Origin: Rhodohalobacter sp. SW132
Lineage (GTDB): Bacteria; Bacteroidota; Rhodothermia; Balneolales; Balneolaceae
Length of the DNA: 64,000 bases
Direction of reading: 5' to 3'
NCBI RefSeq assembly: GCF_003390325.1
Contig: NZ_QUOK01000004.1
Span: 186,001-250,000 of the forward strand
The notes under the pieces are model-generated. The model saw nothing but the letters and a program-made list of their open reading frames with translations. It was not told the origin of the DNA and searched no databases. A program made the position numbers and the translations under genes. Below, in pieces: positions 18,349 to 26,831 of the stretch (its first letter is position 1; the number at the start of each line of letters is the position of its first letter).

Positions 18349-19320
18349 TTAATAATCCCGTTTCTTTAAAGTTGTAATCAATTTTATAAGATCTCGCTTA
18401 TCTTCTGTTTCACCAAATCTTTCTACAGATTTGATTGCAGTACTATACATCTGTTCAATTGTCTGATTAGCAGAATCTATTACACCGTGTGTTTTGTAAA
18501 GTTCGATCACCTGCTGAACATCAGATGCTGCCATTGGTTTGTTTTTCAGACACTCCATTAACCATTTTTTCTGCTCTTTATTGCAGCGCTCCATGGCAAG
18601 TATCATTAAATATGTTTTTTTACACTCATAGATATCACCAGCTACGCGTTTTCCGAACTTATCGGGATCAGCGGTTACATCAAGCAGATCATCCTGTATC
18701 TGAAAGGCCTGGCCAAGATTGGAGCCAATCGTTTGAAGTAAATGCAGTTCATCACGAGAACACCCGGCAACTACCCCCCCCATTTGAAGTGATGCCTCAA
18801 GAAGTGCAGCCGTTTTACCACGGATCATTTCCATGTACTCATTTAAGGACACGCTTTCTCTCGTTTCAAATTCCATATCCAGTGCCTGTCCCTCACAAAC
18901 TTTATGGATGCCTTCCAGAAACAGGTTCACAACTTTTCGGTAATCCACATCTTCATCAAGACGGTTTAGTAAAAGCATCGAGCGTGTATACATGCTGTCG
19001 CCTGCAAGAATAGCAACTGAAGGACTCCATTTTTTGTGAATTGCCTGCTCCCCTCTCCTGAAGTCGGCCTGGTCCATTATATCATCATGAATCAGCGTAA
19101 AATTATGAAGTAATTCAACGGCAAGTGCTGCCGGCATTGCTTTCGTTCTTTTCGTTCCGCAAAGACCGCACCCCATGAGTGTCAAAATCGGACGAAGGCG
19201 TTTCCCTCCGTTCTGTATCATATAAACTTGCGGCTGATAAAGAGATGCAGGTGATTCAGGAATATCCAGCTTTTGCAGAGCCTCTTCTACGCTATGGAGA
19301 TAGTGTGATAAAAACTTCAA
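18349..19320 (-). CDS. Trans-isoprenyl diphosphate synthase
   Basis: Condenses IPP with allylic diphosphates to make prenyl chains. The 323-residue protein has the first Asp-rich motif LIHDDIMDQADFRRG and the second QIQDDLLDVTAD, plus the GGKRLRP start signature, so it is catalytically complete. The chain length cannot be set with confidence from sequence; geranylgeranyl or farnesyl are the usual products of this family. It follows the type 2 IPP isomerase gene by about 105 bases on the same strand, so precursor supply and chain elongation are linked. Confidence 0.93.
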   Translation of the reverse strand: MKFLSHYLHSVEEALQKLDIPESPASLYQPQVYMIQNGGKRLRPILTLMGCGLCGTKRTKAMPAALAVELLHNFTLIHDDIMDQADFRRGEQAIHKKWSPSVAILAGDSMYTRSMLLLNRLDEDVDYRKVVNLFLEGIHKVCEGQALDMEFETRESVSLNEYMEMIRGKTAALLEASLQMGGVVAGCSRDELHLLQTIGSNLGQAFQIQDDLLDVTADPDKFGKRVAGDIYECKKTYLMILAMERCNKEQKKWLMECLKNKPMAASDVQQVIELYKTHGVIDSANQTIEQMYSTAIKSVERFGETEDKRDLIKLITTLKKRDY

Positions 19321-19425
19321 AAAAACTTCCAGATGTGGTTTAAAAATGCAGTCTCAACTTAGCCGTAATTATGACGCTAAGAAGAATTTCAAGTGGCAAA
19401 TATACAAATTTGGTATTGGATCAAC

Positions 19426-20445
19426 CTATTTTTTTATCAAATCCCTGTGGCTGCATTGAGCCGGTGCCCGCCGCCCCAGCAACAGGCAGATTTGCTTTAA
19501 TTGCTCTTTCAGCCGGTTTAAAAATTTCTGGAGCTCATCTTCTCCGCCATTCACCAGGGCCCGGATCACAGGGCCGGCCATTGCAGTAAAATTCGCGCCA
19601 AGAGCAAACGACTTCATGATATCTGATGCCGTGCGCAGCCCGCCGGATGAAATCAGCTCAAAACGAAACTCTTCTCTCAATAGAGCCACCTCTTCCAGGC
19701 ATTTTGTTGTGGGCATTCCCCAGTCGTTCAGGAAGTCCGTTTCAGTACGATCCGCTTTTCGCAGGTTTTCAACCTTTGCCCAGCTTGTTCCGCCGGATCC
19801 CGCAACATCAATCACCGAAACACCTGCAGCAAGCAGTCTCCTGGCCACTTCACCTGTAATTCCGGCTCCTGTTTCTTTGACAATAATTGGCAGATCGGCA
19901 TCGATAACCAATTTTCGAATTCCCGATTCGATTCCCCTGAACGCGCGGTCTCCTTCAGGCTGAACAAGTTCCTGCAGCGGATTCAGATGCACGATAATAG
20001 CATCGGCCTGTATTGACTCGATGAGAACTTCAAGCTGATCGTCTGTCAACCCGCCGGCAATTTGTGCACCTCCAATATTGGCAGCAATAAAAGCGGTGGG
20101 AGCCTCATTCCGAACCACTGAAAAACTATTTATTTCTTCAGGATGATCGAGCAGTGCGCGCTGACTGCCCACACCAAACGGGAGATTATTTTTTTCGCAA
20201 AATCTTGCGATCTGCGCGTTAATTTGTCCGGCATCGGTGTAGCCGCCTGTCATAGAAGAGAGAAAAAGCGGAAATGAAAATGACCGGCCAAGAAGTGATG
20301 TTTCCGTTGAAATATCTTCGAGGTTTAACTCCGGCAATGCGTTGTGGCGAAACTGATACTGTTCAAAACCGGCGGACCCGGAATAGTTCACATCTTCGTT
20401 CACACATAAATCCACATGATCTTTTTTCCTTTCCTGAATGCTCAT
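19426..20445 (-). CDS. fni: Type 2 isopentenyl-diphosphate isomerase
   Basis: An FMN- and NADPH-dependent enzyme interconverting IPP and DMAPP. The 339-residue TIM-barrel shows the family segments ERKKDHVDLC, FLSSMTGG, GVGSQRA, ANIGGAQ, HLNPLQELVQPEGD, VKETGAGI, DVAGSGGTSW and the phosphate loop SGGLRTASDIMKS. It is first in the isoprenoid-bamD-nadD-ldcA run. The type 2 isomerase is the form expected in this lineage. Confidence 0.95.
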   Translation of the reverse strand: MSIQERKKDHVDLCVNEDVNYSGSAGFEQYQFRHNALPELNLEDISTETSLLGRSFSFPLFLSSMTGGYTDAGQINAQIARFCEKNNLPFGVGSQRALLDHPEEINSFSVVRNEAPTAFIAANIGGAQIAGGLTDDQLEVLIESIQADAIIVHLNPLQELVQPEGDRAFRGIESGIRKLVIDADLPIIVKETGAGITGEVARRLLAAGVSVIDVAGSGGTSWAKVENLRKADRTETDFLNDWGMPTTKCLEEVALLREEFRFELISSGGLRTASDIMKSFALGANFTAMAGPVIRALVNGGEDELQKFLNRLKEQLKQICLLLGRRAPAQCSHRDLIKK

Positions 20446-20528
20446 AACCTCAGTTCAATTCTTGAATTATGTTCCCCCTTAGAGAGGCTGTAAAAAAAAA
20501 CACAATCAATTATATAAGCCATTTATTT

Positions 20529-20626
20529 TTGCCACGAAGGCATAAAGTCACGAAGATACACGAAGTTTAAAAGAATCAGACAAATCTACTTCGTGAATCT
20601 TCGAGTTCTCGTGGCTTCGTGGTGAA
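20529..20626. repeat. CACGAAG-rich inverted repeat
   Basis: Left arm 20529-20565 (TTGCCACGAAGGC..., CACGAAGATACACGAAGT) and right arm 20588-20626 (ACTTCGTGAATCTTCG..., TTCGTGGTGAA) are imperfect inverted repeats around a 22-base centre. It is non-coding and lies next to repeat A2 between fni and the sugar porter gene. Such arms are common in intergenic DNA of this group of bacteria. Confidence 0.7.
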
Positions 20627-20659
20627 TTTTATAATTCTCAATAAGTATTGATACATTAT

Positions 20660-20762
20660 TTTCTCATATCCTTTAGAAAAGGGGGATTGCCCCAAAAGGA
20701 ACCCTTCGGAAGGGGGATGTCCATCAGCTCTGTGAAAAAACCGATGAACACCCCTCTGAATA
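20660..20762 (-). repeat. Dispersed repeat family A, copy 2 (inverted)
   Basis: The reverse complement reads GGGGTGTTCATCGGTTTTTT, then ACATCCCCCTTCCGAAGGG, then GGGGCAATCCCCCTTTTC, matching copy A1 at 9804-9981 block by block. It lacks a coding frame. Confidence 0.8.
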
Positions 20763-20851
20763 TACAATCTCTATTCAAGAGCATAAAAGCTTGCTTAAGA
20801 AAATCGTTCACTAAATTGCCACGATTATTCATCCTAAGTGATCAAACCGAA

Positions 20852-22237
20852 TCATTCTTTCTCTGAGCGAATATCATTCTCATCAATGACTTCTTTAAGC
20901 TCTTCAACATTTATTCCCAGCTTAACTTCCATCTCTTCAAGTGTAATATTCTTCGTCTCGGGCATGATTTTCCATACAAACAGCAACTGAAGCACCATCA
21001 TGAACGAGAAGAATGCAAAAATCTGGGTGCCGGAGAATGCACTTAACACCGTTGGTGTGATCAGTGTGATAATTGCTGCGAACACCCAATGTGTTCCCGA
21101 TCCGAGTGACATTCCGTAATCGCGCACTGCATTTGGAAATATTTCAGAGATAAACACCCAAATCACAGCGCCCTGCCCTATGGCGTGTGAGGCAATAAAT
21201 GCACATACAAATATCACAACGACGGTACCCTCAGCCCCGGTAAAAAAGGCCCACGACACACCGGCAAGTGACGCGATGTATCCAAAAGATCCGATGTACA
21301 TCAGAGATTTTCTGCCTGCCCTGTCGATCAAATACATCCCGAGCAGTGTAAACAGCAGGTTCACAACTCCAAGCGAAACCGAAGCTCCAAGTACATCTCC
21401 TGCTTCCACACCGGCCTGTTCAAAGATTCGCGGTGCATAATAGAGTACAAAATTGATACCGGACAGCTGGTTGAAAAATGCGAGCAAAAACGCGAGGGTA
21501 ATCGGGAACCGAAATCTTTTCGAGAAGAAAACGGATGATCCCGCTGTTTTAGAAACCGATTTTTTGATCTGAAGAATCAGGCGGTCGATATCTTCCTTGG
21601 GATTCAGTTTTTCAAGAAGCGACTTAGCCTCCTTCACCCGGTTTCTTTTGAGTACAAGCCACCGCGGACTTTCCGGCACACCCATCACGAGCAGCAGGTA
21701 AATCGTGGCGGGAATTGCCTCCACACCCAGCATCCAGCGCCATGCCTGATCATCAAAAATAGTTCCAATGAGGTAATTTGAGATGTATGCGATCAATATT
21801 CCGAACACAATATTAAATTGATACAGAGCAACAAGCTTTCCCCTGTTGGCTGCAGGAGTGATTTCGGAAATATATACAGGTGCAGCTACGGATGAAGCTC
21901 CGACCCCCAGTCCGCCAATAAATCGTGAGATTGAGAAGATATATGGATCTGTTGCGAAAGCCGATCCAAGTGCGGAAACCAGGTATAAAACACCAATCCA
22001 AAATAGCGTTTTCCGCCGGCCGAAACGATCACAGGGAATGCCTCCAAACAGTGCACCGATCACCGTTCCCCACAGTGCCATCGACATGATAAATGTACCG
22101 TGAAACAGATCCGACATTTCCCATAAATTCTGAATCGGACGATCCGCGCCGGAAATTACAATTGTATCAAACCCAAACAGAAAGCCGGCAAGAGCAGCTA
22201 CTGCACTGGAAAATAGTATTGTTTTATTGTTAAACAT
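20852..22237 (-). CDS. MFS sugar porter
   Basis: A 12-helix major facilitator of the sugar porter family, probably a sugar-proton symporter in the inner membrane. The 461 residues show DRFGRRKTLF after helix 2, the PESPRWL motif at the end of helix 6 followed by the cytoplasmic loop, QLSGINFVLYY in helix 7, DRAGRKSLM, and the C-terminal PETKNITLEEME signature. All are diagnostic. The substrate is not determined. It stands alone, surrounded by repeats downstream and a small orphan gene upstream. Confidence 0.93.
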   Translation of the reverse strand: MFNNKTILFSSAVAALAGFLFGFDTIVISGADRPIQNLWEMSDLFHGTFIMSMALWGTVIGALFGGIPCDRFGRRKTLFWIGVLYLVSALGSAFATDPYIFSISRFIGGLGVGASSVAAPVYISEITPAANRGKLVALYQFNIVFGILIAYISNYLIGTIFDDQAWRWMLGVEAIPATIYLLLVMGVPESPRWLVLKRNRVKEAKSLLEKLNPKEDIDRLILQIKKSVSKTAGSSVFFSKRFRFPITLAFLLAFFNQLSGINFVLYYAPRIFEQAGVEAGDVLGASVSLGVVNLLFTLLGMYLIDRAGRKSLMYIGSFGYIASLAGVSWAFFTGAEGTVVVIFVCAFIASHAIGQGAVIWVFISEIFPNAVRDYGMSLGSGTHWVFAAIITLITPTVLSAFSGTQIFAFFSFMMVLQLLFVWKIMPETKNITLEEMEVKLGINVEELKEVIDENDIRSEKE

Positions 22238-22402
22238 GTAAGTAGGTTAGGTTCCATTTTCAGAAATGCTCCAATCAAATCTACAAATGACTTTAGTATA
22301 GGAGGTTTTATTAATCGCACGCATAATGCAATCAACCCGCAATAAACTACGTGTAGTTAATCAATCATTTTGACTTTTAAAAGTGGAACCTTTCCCGTGC
22401 AC

Positions 22403-22717
22403 TTACCCTGTTCCGCTGATGATCACTGAAGAATCATTCTCAGCATCAAAGTCAGGGTTGAAATGTTGATGCAGAACCCGGTTCAGCAAAAATTGGAGTG
22501 CTGATTTTGCCTGAAGTACTTCAACATACGTGTGGCTTTTTTTCTGATTTGATATGAAATAATCAATTTGCCAGGGCCTGATTTGCGATGAATGGTCAAT
22601 TGAAAACTCGTTCAGAAATCTCCGAACCCATCTCAAAGCCGCGATTTCAGATTGATAGCTTGCCTGGGTTCTTCGATATTCCGTTCTGAAAGCGGAAAGT
22701 ATGCGTGTTTTCCTCAT
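22403..22717 (-). CDS. Orphan core-binding (SAM-like) domain of a tyrosine recombinase
   Basis: A 104-residue protein whose body (EIAALRWVRRFLNEFSIDH, then RPWQIDYFISNQ, then VLQAKSALQFLLNRVL) resembles the N-terminal core-binding domain of integron/XerC-type integrases. There is no catalytic domain after it: only about 165 bases separate it from the next gene. A good Shine-Dalgarno (AAGGAG) precedes the ATG and an intact promoter-like motif lies upstream, so it may be expressed in its own right and not just be a remnant. Function is unknown; DNA binding is the simplest inference. Confidence 0.65.
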   Translation of the reverse strand: MRKTRILSAFRTEYRRTQASYQSEIAALRWVRRFLNEFSIDHSSQIRPWQIDYFISNQKKSHTYVEVLQAKSALQFLLNRVLHQHFNPDFDAENDSSVIISGTG

Positions 22718-22738
22718 AACTTTTTCTCCTTTTTATTC

Positions 22739-22768
22739 GTATGAGCCGAAAACCATCAACCCCTTACA
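22739..22768 (-). promoter_or_regulatory. ECF-like promoter motif (TGTAAGGGGTT - 13 bases - TCATAC)
   Basis: On the minus strand TGTAAGGGGTT (22768-22758) and TCATAC (22744-22739) are separated by 13 bases, 21 bases before the ATG of the 104-residue gene. An A-rich tract precedes the first box. The same two boxes with the same spacing occur upstream of the 61-residue gene at 60113-60298. The two-box arrangement suits an alternative (ECF-type) sigma factor; that is inference. Confidence 0.6.
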
Positions 22769-22874
22769 CTTTTTTTTAAAAAAATATGTCTCCGCTTTCG
22801 GTTGAAATCTCTTTGCTCCGCTGGCTACAACTTGTATATTCATCCAACTTTCACACATTCAAAACAGATCTCCC

Positions 22875-23465
22875 ATGACTACTGCAATTATTATTCTTAT
22901 TGTTGTTCTTATCATTTTGATCGCCTTCCCGGTTTCTATCTATAACCGGCTTGTTTCCCTGAGAAACCGATTTAAAAACGCATTTGCCCAGATTGATGTG
23001 CAGCTTAAGCGGCGATATGACCTTATCCCGAACCTGGTAAATGTAGCGAAGCAGTACATGAGTCATGAGCGGGAAACGCTGGAAGCCGTTATTCAGGCGC
23101 GAAATCAGGCCGTTAGTACCGAGAAACAGGTAGCGGATGAGCCGGGAGATCCCGATGCCATGCAAAAACTGATGGGAGCAGAGAAAAATCTCGGAGGTGC
23201 ACTCGGCCGTCTTTTTGCACTCTCTGAAAACTATCCCGACCTGAAAGCCAACCAAAATATGATGCAGCTTACGGAAGAACTCTCTTCTACAGAGAATAAA
23301 ATTGCGTTTGCCCGCCAATCTTTCAACGATGCCGTGATGAATTACAATACGGCAAGGGAAAAGTTTCCCGCGGTGATATTTGCCGGAATGTTTGGCTTCA
23401 AAGAGGCACGCCTTTTCGAAATTGAAGTAGAAGATGAGCGAAAAGCACCTGAAGTGAAGTTTTAA
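22875..23465 (+). CDS. lemA: LemA family protein
   Basis: A 196-residue LemA protein: an N-terminal transmembrane helix (3-23), then the NRLVSLRNRFKNAFAQIDVQLKRRYDLIPNLV family signature and long helices ending FKEARLFE. Family members are membrane-anchored helical bundles of uncertain function. The gene is 85 bases upstream of an M48 peptidase, a pairing seen repeatedly between lemA and htpX-like genes, which suggests a joint role in membrane protein quality control (inference). Confidence 0.93.
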   Translation: MTTAIIILIVVLIILIAFPVSIYNRLVSLRNRFKNAFAQIDVQLKRRYDLIPNLVNVAKQYMSHERETLEAVIQARNQAVSTEKQVADEPGDPDAMQKLMGAEKNLGGALGRLFALSENYPDLKANQNMMQLTEELSSTENKIAFARQSFNDAVMNYNTAREKFPAVIFAGMFGFKEARLFEIEVEDERKAPEVKF

Positions 23466-23550
23466 CACTTTTGAACCTCGCATCTAAATGTATCGAGCAG
23501 AAACATCATAACGATCTGCTCGGGAATCAACCAATGATGAAATAAGCCGC

Positions 23551-25506
23551 ATGGATTTTTTTGACGCACAGGATCGCGCCCGCCGAATGACCTGGAAATT
23601 GATCGGGCTTTATACCGCTGCAGTAATCTTAATTATCGTATCCATTTATTTCGTCACGCTGATCGTGTTTGGATATTCAGGCGCCCCGGGTGATTCCCGG
23701 CTCTGGCAGCCGGGACTTTTCCTTACCGTATCAATTGTTGTGTCAATTCTAATCATGAGTGGCACGTTTTTTCGAATCTCCCAGCTTCGTAAAGGTGGAA
23801 GCGCTGTAGCTGAAATGCTCGGCGGACGTAAAGTTGAACCCTCCACAAGAGATCCCAAAGAACGCCAGCTGATCAACATTGTTGAAGAGATGTCAATCGC
23901 CTCAGGTGTTCCCGTTCCCGATATTTATCTGCTCGATAATGAGGAGAATATCAACGCATTTGCTGCCGGTTTTGGAACGGATGATGCCGCAGTGGGTGTC
24001 ACCCGCGGTGCACTCACGCAACTGACTCGTGATGAACTTCAGGGTGTAATCGCTCACGAATTCAGCCACATATTTAATGGCGACATGAGACTCAATATCC
24101 GCCTGATTGGAATCCTGAACGGCATCCTGCTTCTGCATATTATGGGAATGATTTTGATGCGAAGCTCACTCCTTTCCGGCGGGCGCGGGCGCTCATCCAG
24201 CGGACAGGGAGGCAGCGGTGGTCAGGCTGCAATTGCGATGATTGTTCTCGGCCTGGCGCTCATCATCATCGGCTATATTGGTATGTTGTTCGGACGAATG
24301 ATCCAGGCAGCGGTCTCACGCCAGCGCGAATATCTTGCCGATGCAGCCGCAGTACAGTTCACCCGCAACCCGGATGGAATAGCAGGAGCTCTTGAAAAAA
24401 TCGGCCGAACGAAAAAAGGCGGTAAAATTGAAGACGGCCACGCCATGGAGTTCAGCCATCTCTTTTTTGCAAACAGCTTTCACACTGCACTCGACAAACT
24501 TTTCGCAACTCATCCGCCGCTAAAAAAACGGATCGCAGCCATCCGGCCCGGCAATGACCCTGAACAGATCCGCAAAAAAGAACGGATCGAAAAGCAGCTC
24601 AAAAAAGATCAGGCCAGGCAGACATCAACCGAAAGTAAATCGCCAGCTTCTACCGTCATTCCAGGCGGCACACTTTCTGAAACCGGCTTATCACCGGAAG
24701 TGCTGCTCGCTGCAATAGGCTCCATGGACAGCAGCGGTGTGGATGAAGCGAGTAAGCTGATGAGTGAAATCCCGGATGAGCTCCACGATGCAGCACACGA
24801 ACCGTTCCGTGCAGAAGCGCTGATTTATTCCCTGCTTTTAATAAACCGGGAAGGATCCTCAACAACCCTGCCTGATTGGAGTGCCGAAATTATTGATCCA
24901 TATATGGCTGAACAAGTTGATAAACTACTGCCTGTACTGAATCACGGTAAACGGGAATGGTCTCTCCCGCTGGCTGAAATATCGATGCCGGCGCTGCGGA
25001 AAATGAGTGAAAGCCAGTACCGCAAATTCCGGGAGACGATGAAGCTGATTATCGAAAAAGATGACCGCGTAAGCCTGTTCGAGTTCTCTATCGAAAAACT
25101 GGTTGAACACCGGCTTGATAAACATTTCAGAAAAGAGAAATCGGAAAAAATTCGTCATCATCATCTAAAAACGATTCGAAAACAACTTGCAATCATACTG
25201 TCAGCCCTGGCAAATACTTCCGGTAAAGACAGCGAGAAAGCGTGGGAAGCCGGTATAAAATCCATGGGGAAAGCCGCACCTGATGGAATGATTTTACTGA
25301 AAGAAGATGAGTACACGTTTGATGATCTGGATGAGGCTCTTGATGAACTGGATGCATCCGCCAACCCGGTGAAACGGTACCTTCTCAACAGCATGATCCA
25401 CACCGTTCTGGCTGATGATAAATTAACACTCGATGAGCTTGAACTGCTGCGCGCCATGGCCGAAGCGATCAGCTGCCCGATTCCTATACATGTGATGCCT
25501 CGTTGA
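23551..25506 (+). CDS. M48 family (HtpX-like) membrane metallopeptidase with C-terminal extension
   Basis: A zinc peptidase of the inner membrane. N-terminal hydrophobic segments at about 16-40 and 53-73 precede the M48 domain with the HEFSHIFNGD (HExxH) motif near residue 168, further membrane segments at about 187-205 and 225-247, a Gly/Ser-rich loop, and the third zinc ligand Glu in SRQREYLADAAAV near 258. At 651 residues it is about twice the size of E. coli HtpX. The last 300 residues are an added helical region ending in a TerB-like segment (DDKLTLDELELLRAMAEAI). It is paired with lemA. Confidence 0.92.
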   Translation: MDFFDAQDRARRMTWKLIGLYTAAVILIIVSIYFVTLIVFGYSGAPGDSRLWQPGLFLTVSIVVSILIMSGTFFRISQLRKGGSAVAEMLGGRKVEPSTRDPKERQLINIVEEMSIASGVPVPDIYLLDNEENINAFAAGFGTDDAAVGVTRGALTQLTRDELQGVIAHEFSHIFNGDMRLNIRLIGILNGILLLHIMGMILMRSSLLSGGRGRSSSGQGGSGGQAAIAMIVLGLALIIIGYIGMLFGRMIQAAVSRQREYLADAAAVQFTRNPDGIAGALEKIGRTKKGGKIEDGHAMEFSHLFFANSFHTALDKLFATHPPLKKRIAAIRPGNDPEQIRKKERIEKQLKKDQARQTSTESKSPASTVIPGGTLSETGLSPEVLLAAIGSMDSSGVDEASKLMSEIPDELHDAAHEPFRAEALIYSLLLINREGSSTTLPDWSAEIIDPYMAEQVDKLLPVLNHGKREWSLPLAEISMPALRKMSESQYRKFRETMKLIIEKDDRVSLFEFSIEKLVEHRLDKHFRKEKSEKIRHHHLKTIRKQLAIILSALANTSGKDSEKAWEAGIKSMGKAAPDGMILLKEDEYTFDDLDEALDELDASANPVKRYLLNSMIHTVLADDKLTLDELELLRAMAEAISCPIPIHVMPR

Positions 25507-25571
25507 TGGTTATTTGTGTAGATAATGAAATGCCCCCTCTTCAGCGAAAAGTGAGACTGCCTGCTTGAAAG

Positions 25572-25799
25572 TTGGAAAAAGGCCAGAAAAATAAAGTCTC
25601 CCACCTTTTGGTAAAATCACTGAACCTAGGAGAAGTCCATCCGGAAAGAGATGAATTTCATGAGAATGAAGTATTGAGTTATCTCCAGGTTTCTATCTCC
25701 TATTTTCTGGCTATTGATGATATCGAAAGTGCTGAGAACAGAATGAAGATGATGGACGATATTGACCCTGAAGCGCCGTTGACTTTTGATGCCGTTTGA
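25572..25799 (+). CDS. Small ORF, possible gene remnant
   Basis: A 75-residue frame with a TTG start and no clear Shine-Dalgarno. The sequence is acidic and helical (SYFLAIDDIESAENRMKMMDDID) and looks like a piece of a TPR-type protein, but I recognise no family. The frame is closed by a stop two codons before the TTG. It overlaps the start of the VapC-like remnant by 4 bases. Coding status is doubtful. Confidence 0.3.
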   Translation: MEKGQKNKVSHLLVKSLNLGEVHPERDEFHENEVLSYLQVSISYFLAIDDIESAENRMKMMDDIDPEAPLTFDAV

Positions 25800-25990
25800 A
25801 ATTATTTTACACCGATAAAATGTCTGAAAATTATGCTAAAGTACGAGCCGGTTGTGAGGCAAAAGGTGAATTGGTTGGGCCAAATGACCTGCTGAATGCA
25901 GCCACCGTATTGGCAAATAATGGAACCCTTGCCACCCGAAATACAAAAGAGTTCAGCCTTATACCCGGCATTAAATTAACCGAATGGTAA
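25796..25990 (+). pseudogene. vapC: Truncated PIN-domain (VapC-like) toxin
   Basis: A 64-residue frame that matches only the C-terminal half of VapC toxins: ENYAKVRAGCEAKGELVGPND is followed by LLNAATVLANNGTLATRN and EFSLIPGIKL. These include the third and fourth acidic/Asn positions of the PIN active site (GPND, TRNTKEF), but the N-terminal half with the first catalytic Asp is missing, and no antitoxin gene is adjacent. I read it as the remnant of a toxin-antitoxin locus. Confidence 0.7.
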
Positions 25991-26092
25991 TTTATAATAC
26001 TGAACCTGAAATGAAAAAGATCCGGATGTCTCCCCGGAACCCTTCAGGGTGGATCTGGATAAGTACGGTAACCGATAGCATAATAAATGCGG

Positions 26093-26273
26093 CCTCTCGA
26101 CACTAATCCACAACAACAAGGATTGAAACTCGACGACCTACGCTCTCGTAAAGCGTAGGTCGTCCTCTCCACACTAATCCATGACAACACGGGTTGAAAC
26201 AGTGATTCTGCGGCCGTTGCGCTCTGCGGTTGCAATCCTCTCAACACTAATCCACGACAACAAGGATTGTAAC
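26093..26273 (-). CRISPR. Degenerate CRISPR-like mini-array (3 repeats, 2 spacers)
   Basis: Three 37-bp repeats lie at 26093-26129, 26164-26200 and 26237-26273. On the plus strand they read CCTCTC, then ACACTAATCCA, then ACAACA, ending in GATTGAAAC (GGTTGAAAC or GATTGTAAC in the variants). The spacers are 34 and 36 bases. On the minus strand the repeat begins GTTTCAATCC, as in many type I-B and III arrays. The repeats differ at several positions and no cas gene is in the window, so it is an orphan or dying array. Spacer 1 is almost entirely one inverted repeat, which is unusual. Confidence 0.6.
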
Positions 26274-26374
26274 ATTAGTGCGTTTGTAACCGTCTGATCT
26301 GTATAAAATCCCTATCGACCCTATTCACCAATAAAAGGATTTGTAAAAAATAATCAACTTATTATTAAACAAGC

Positions 26375-26827
26375 ATGTTTCAGCAGGATTACATACTCAG
26401 ACAAATTAACCAGATGGCACAGGTACTTGCATCAATTTTATCCCGGCTGATCATCAGCAGAGACGAACAACAATGGGTGAATGGAATTGAACAAACTGAT
26501 CAAGCTTTAAAAGAGCATATCGGACTAACTTATTCAGAACTGCTTGACATCCCTGATGATACATTTATAGACACTCTTCAGTCCGTTCATAGTATTGACC
26601 GGGACAGCCTGGAGCGTATCGCAGACATACTGCTGTTGATTGGGGATGAAAACTCAAAAAATCAACCTATGGATGATGAAAAGAGGGTTTTATATAACAA
26701 GTGCCTTTTGATTTATGAACATATAAACGGCACCGGAAAGTTATATTCACTCGATGCCAGGTATAAAATTGATCGAATACATGAAGTTTTAAGTCGGGAT
26801 TCCATGAGAATGCGAGATAGTAAATAG
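26375..26827 (+). CDS. DUF6483-like protein
   Basis: A 150-residue, mostly helical cytoplasmic protein. Its beginning (MFQQDYILRQINQMAQVLASIL) is the signature I associate with DUF6483. The rest is a TPR-like helical repeat region without catalytic motifs. No signal peptide or membrane segment is present. Function is unknown. It converges with the flavin monooxygenase gene, with only 4 bases between the stops. Confidence 0.7.
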   Translation: MFQQDYILRQINQMAQVLASILSRLIISRDEQQWVNGIEQTDQALKEHIGLTYSELLDIPDDTFIDTLQSVHSIDRDSLERIADILLLIGDENSKNQPMDDEKRVLYNKCLLIYEHINGTGKLYSLDARYKIDRIHEVLSRDSMRMRDSK

Positions 26828-26831
26828 TTTA

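Noticed and set aside
22851-23483. 210-residue frame antisense to lemA
   Set aside because: It covers the whole lemA gene on the other strand, has no family features, and lemA is clearly real.
26044-26247. 67-residue frame across the CRISPR-like repeats
   Set aside because: The repeated peptide FxPCCCGLVSxG-type pattern is the translation of the 37-bp repeats, not a protein.
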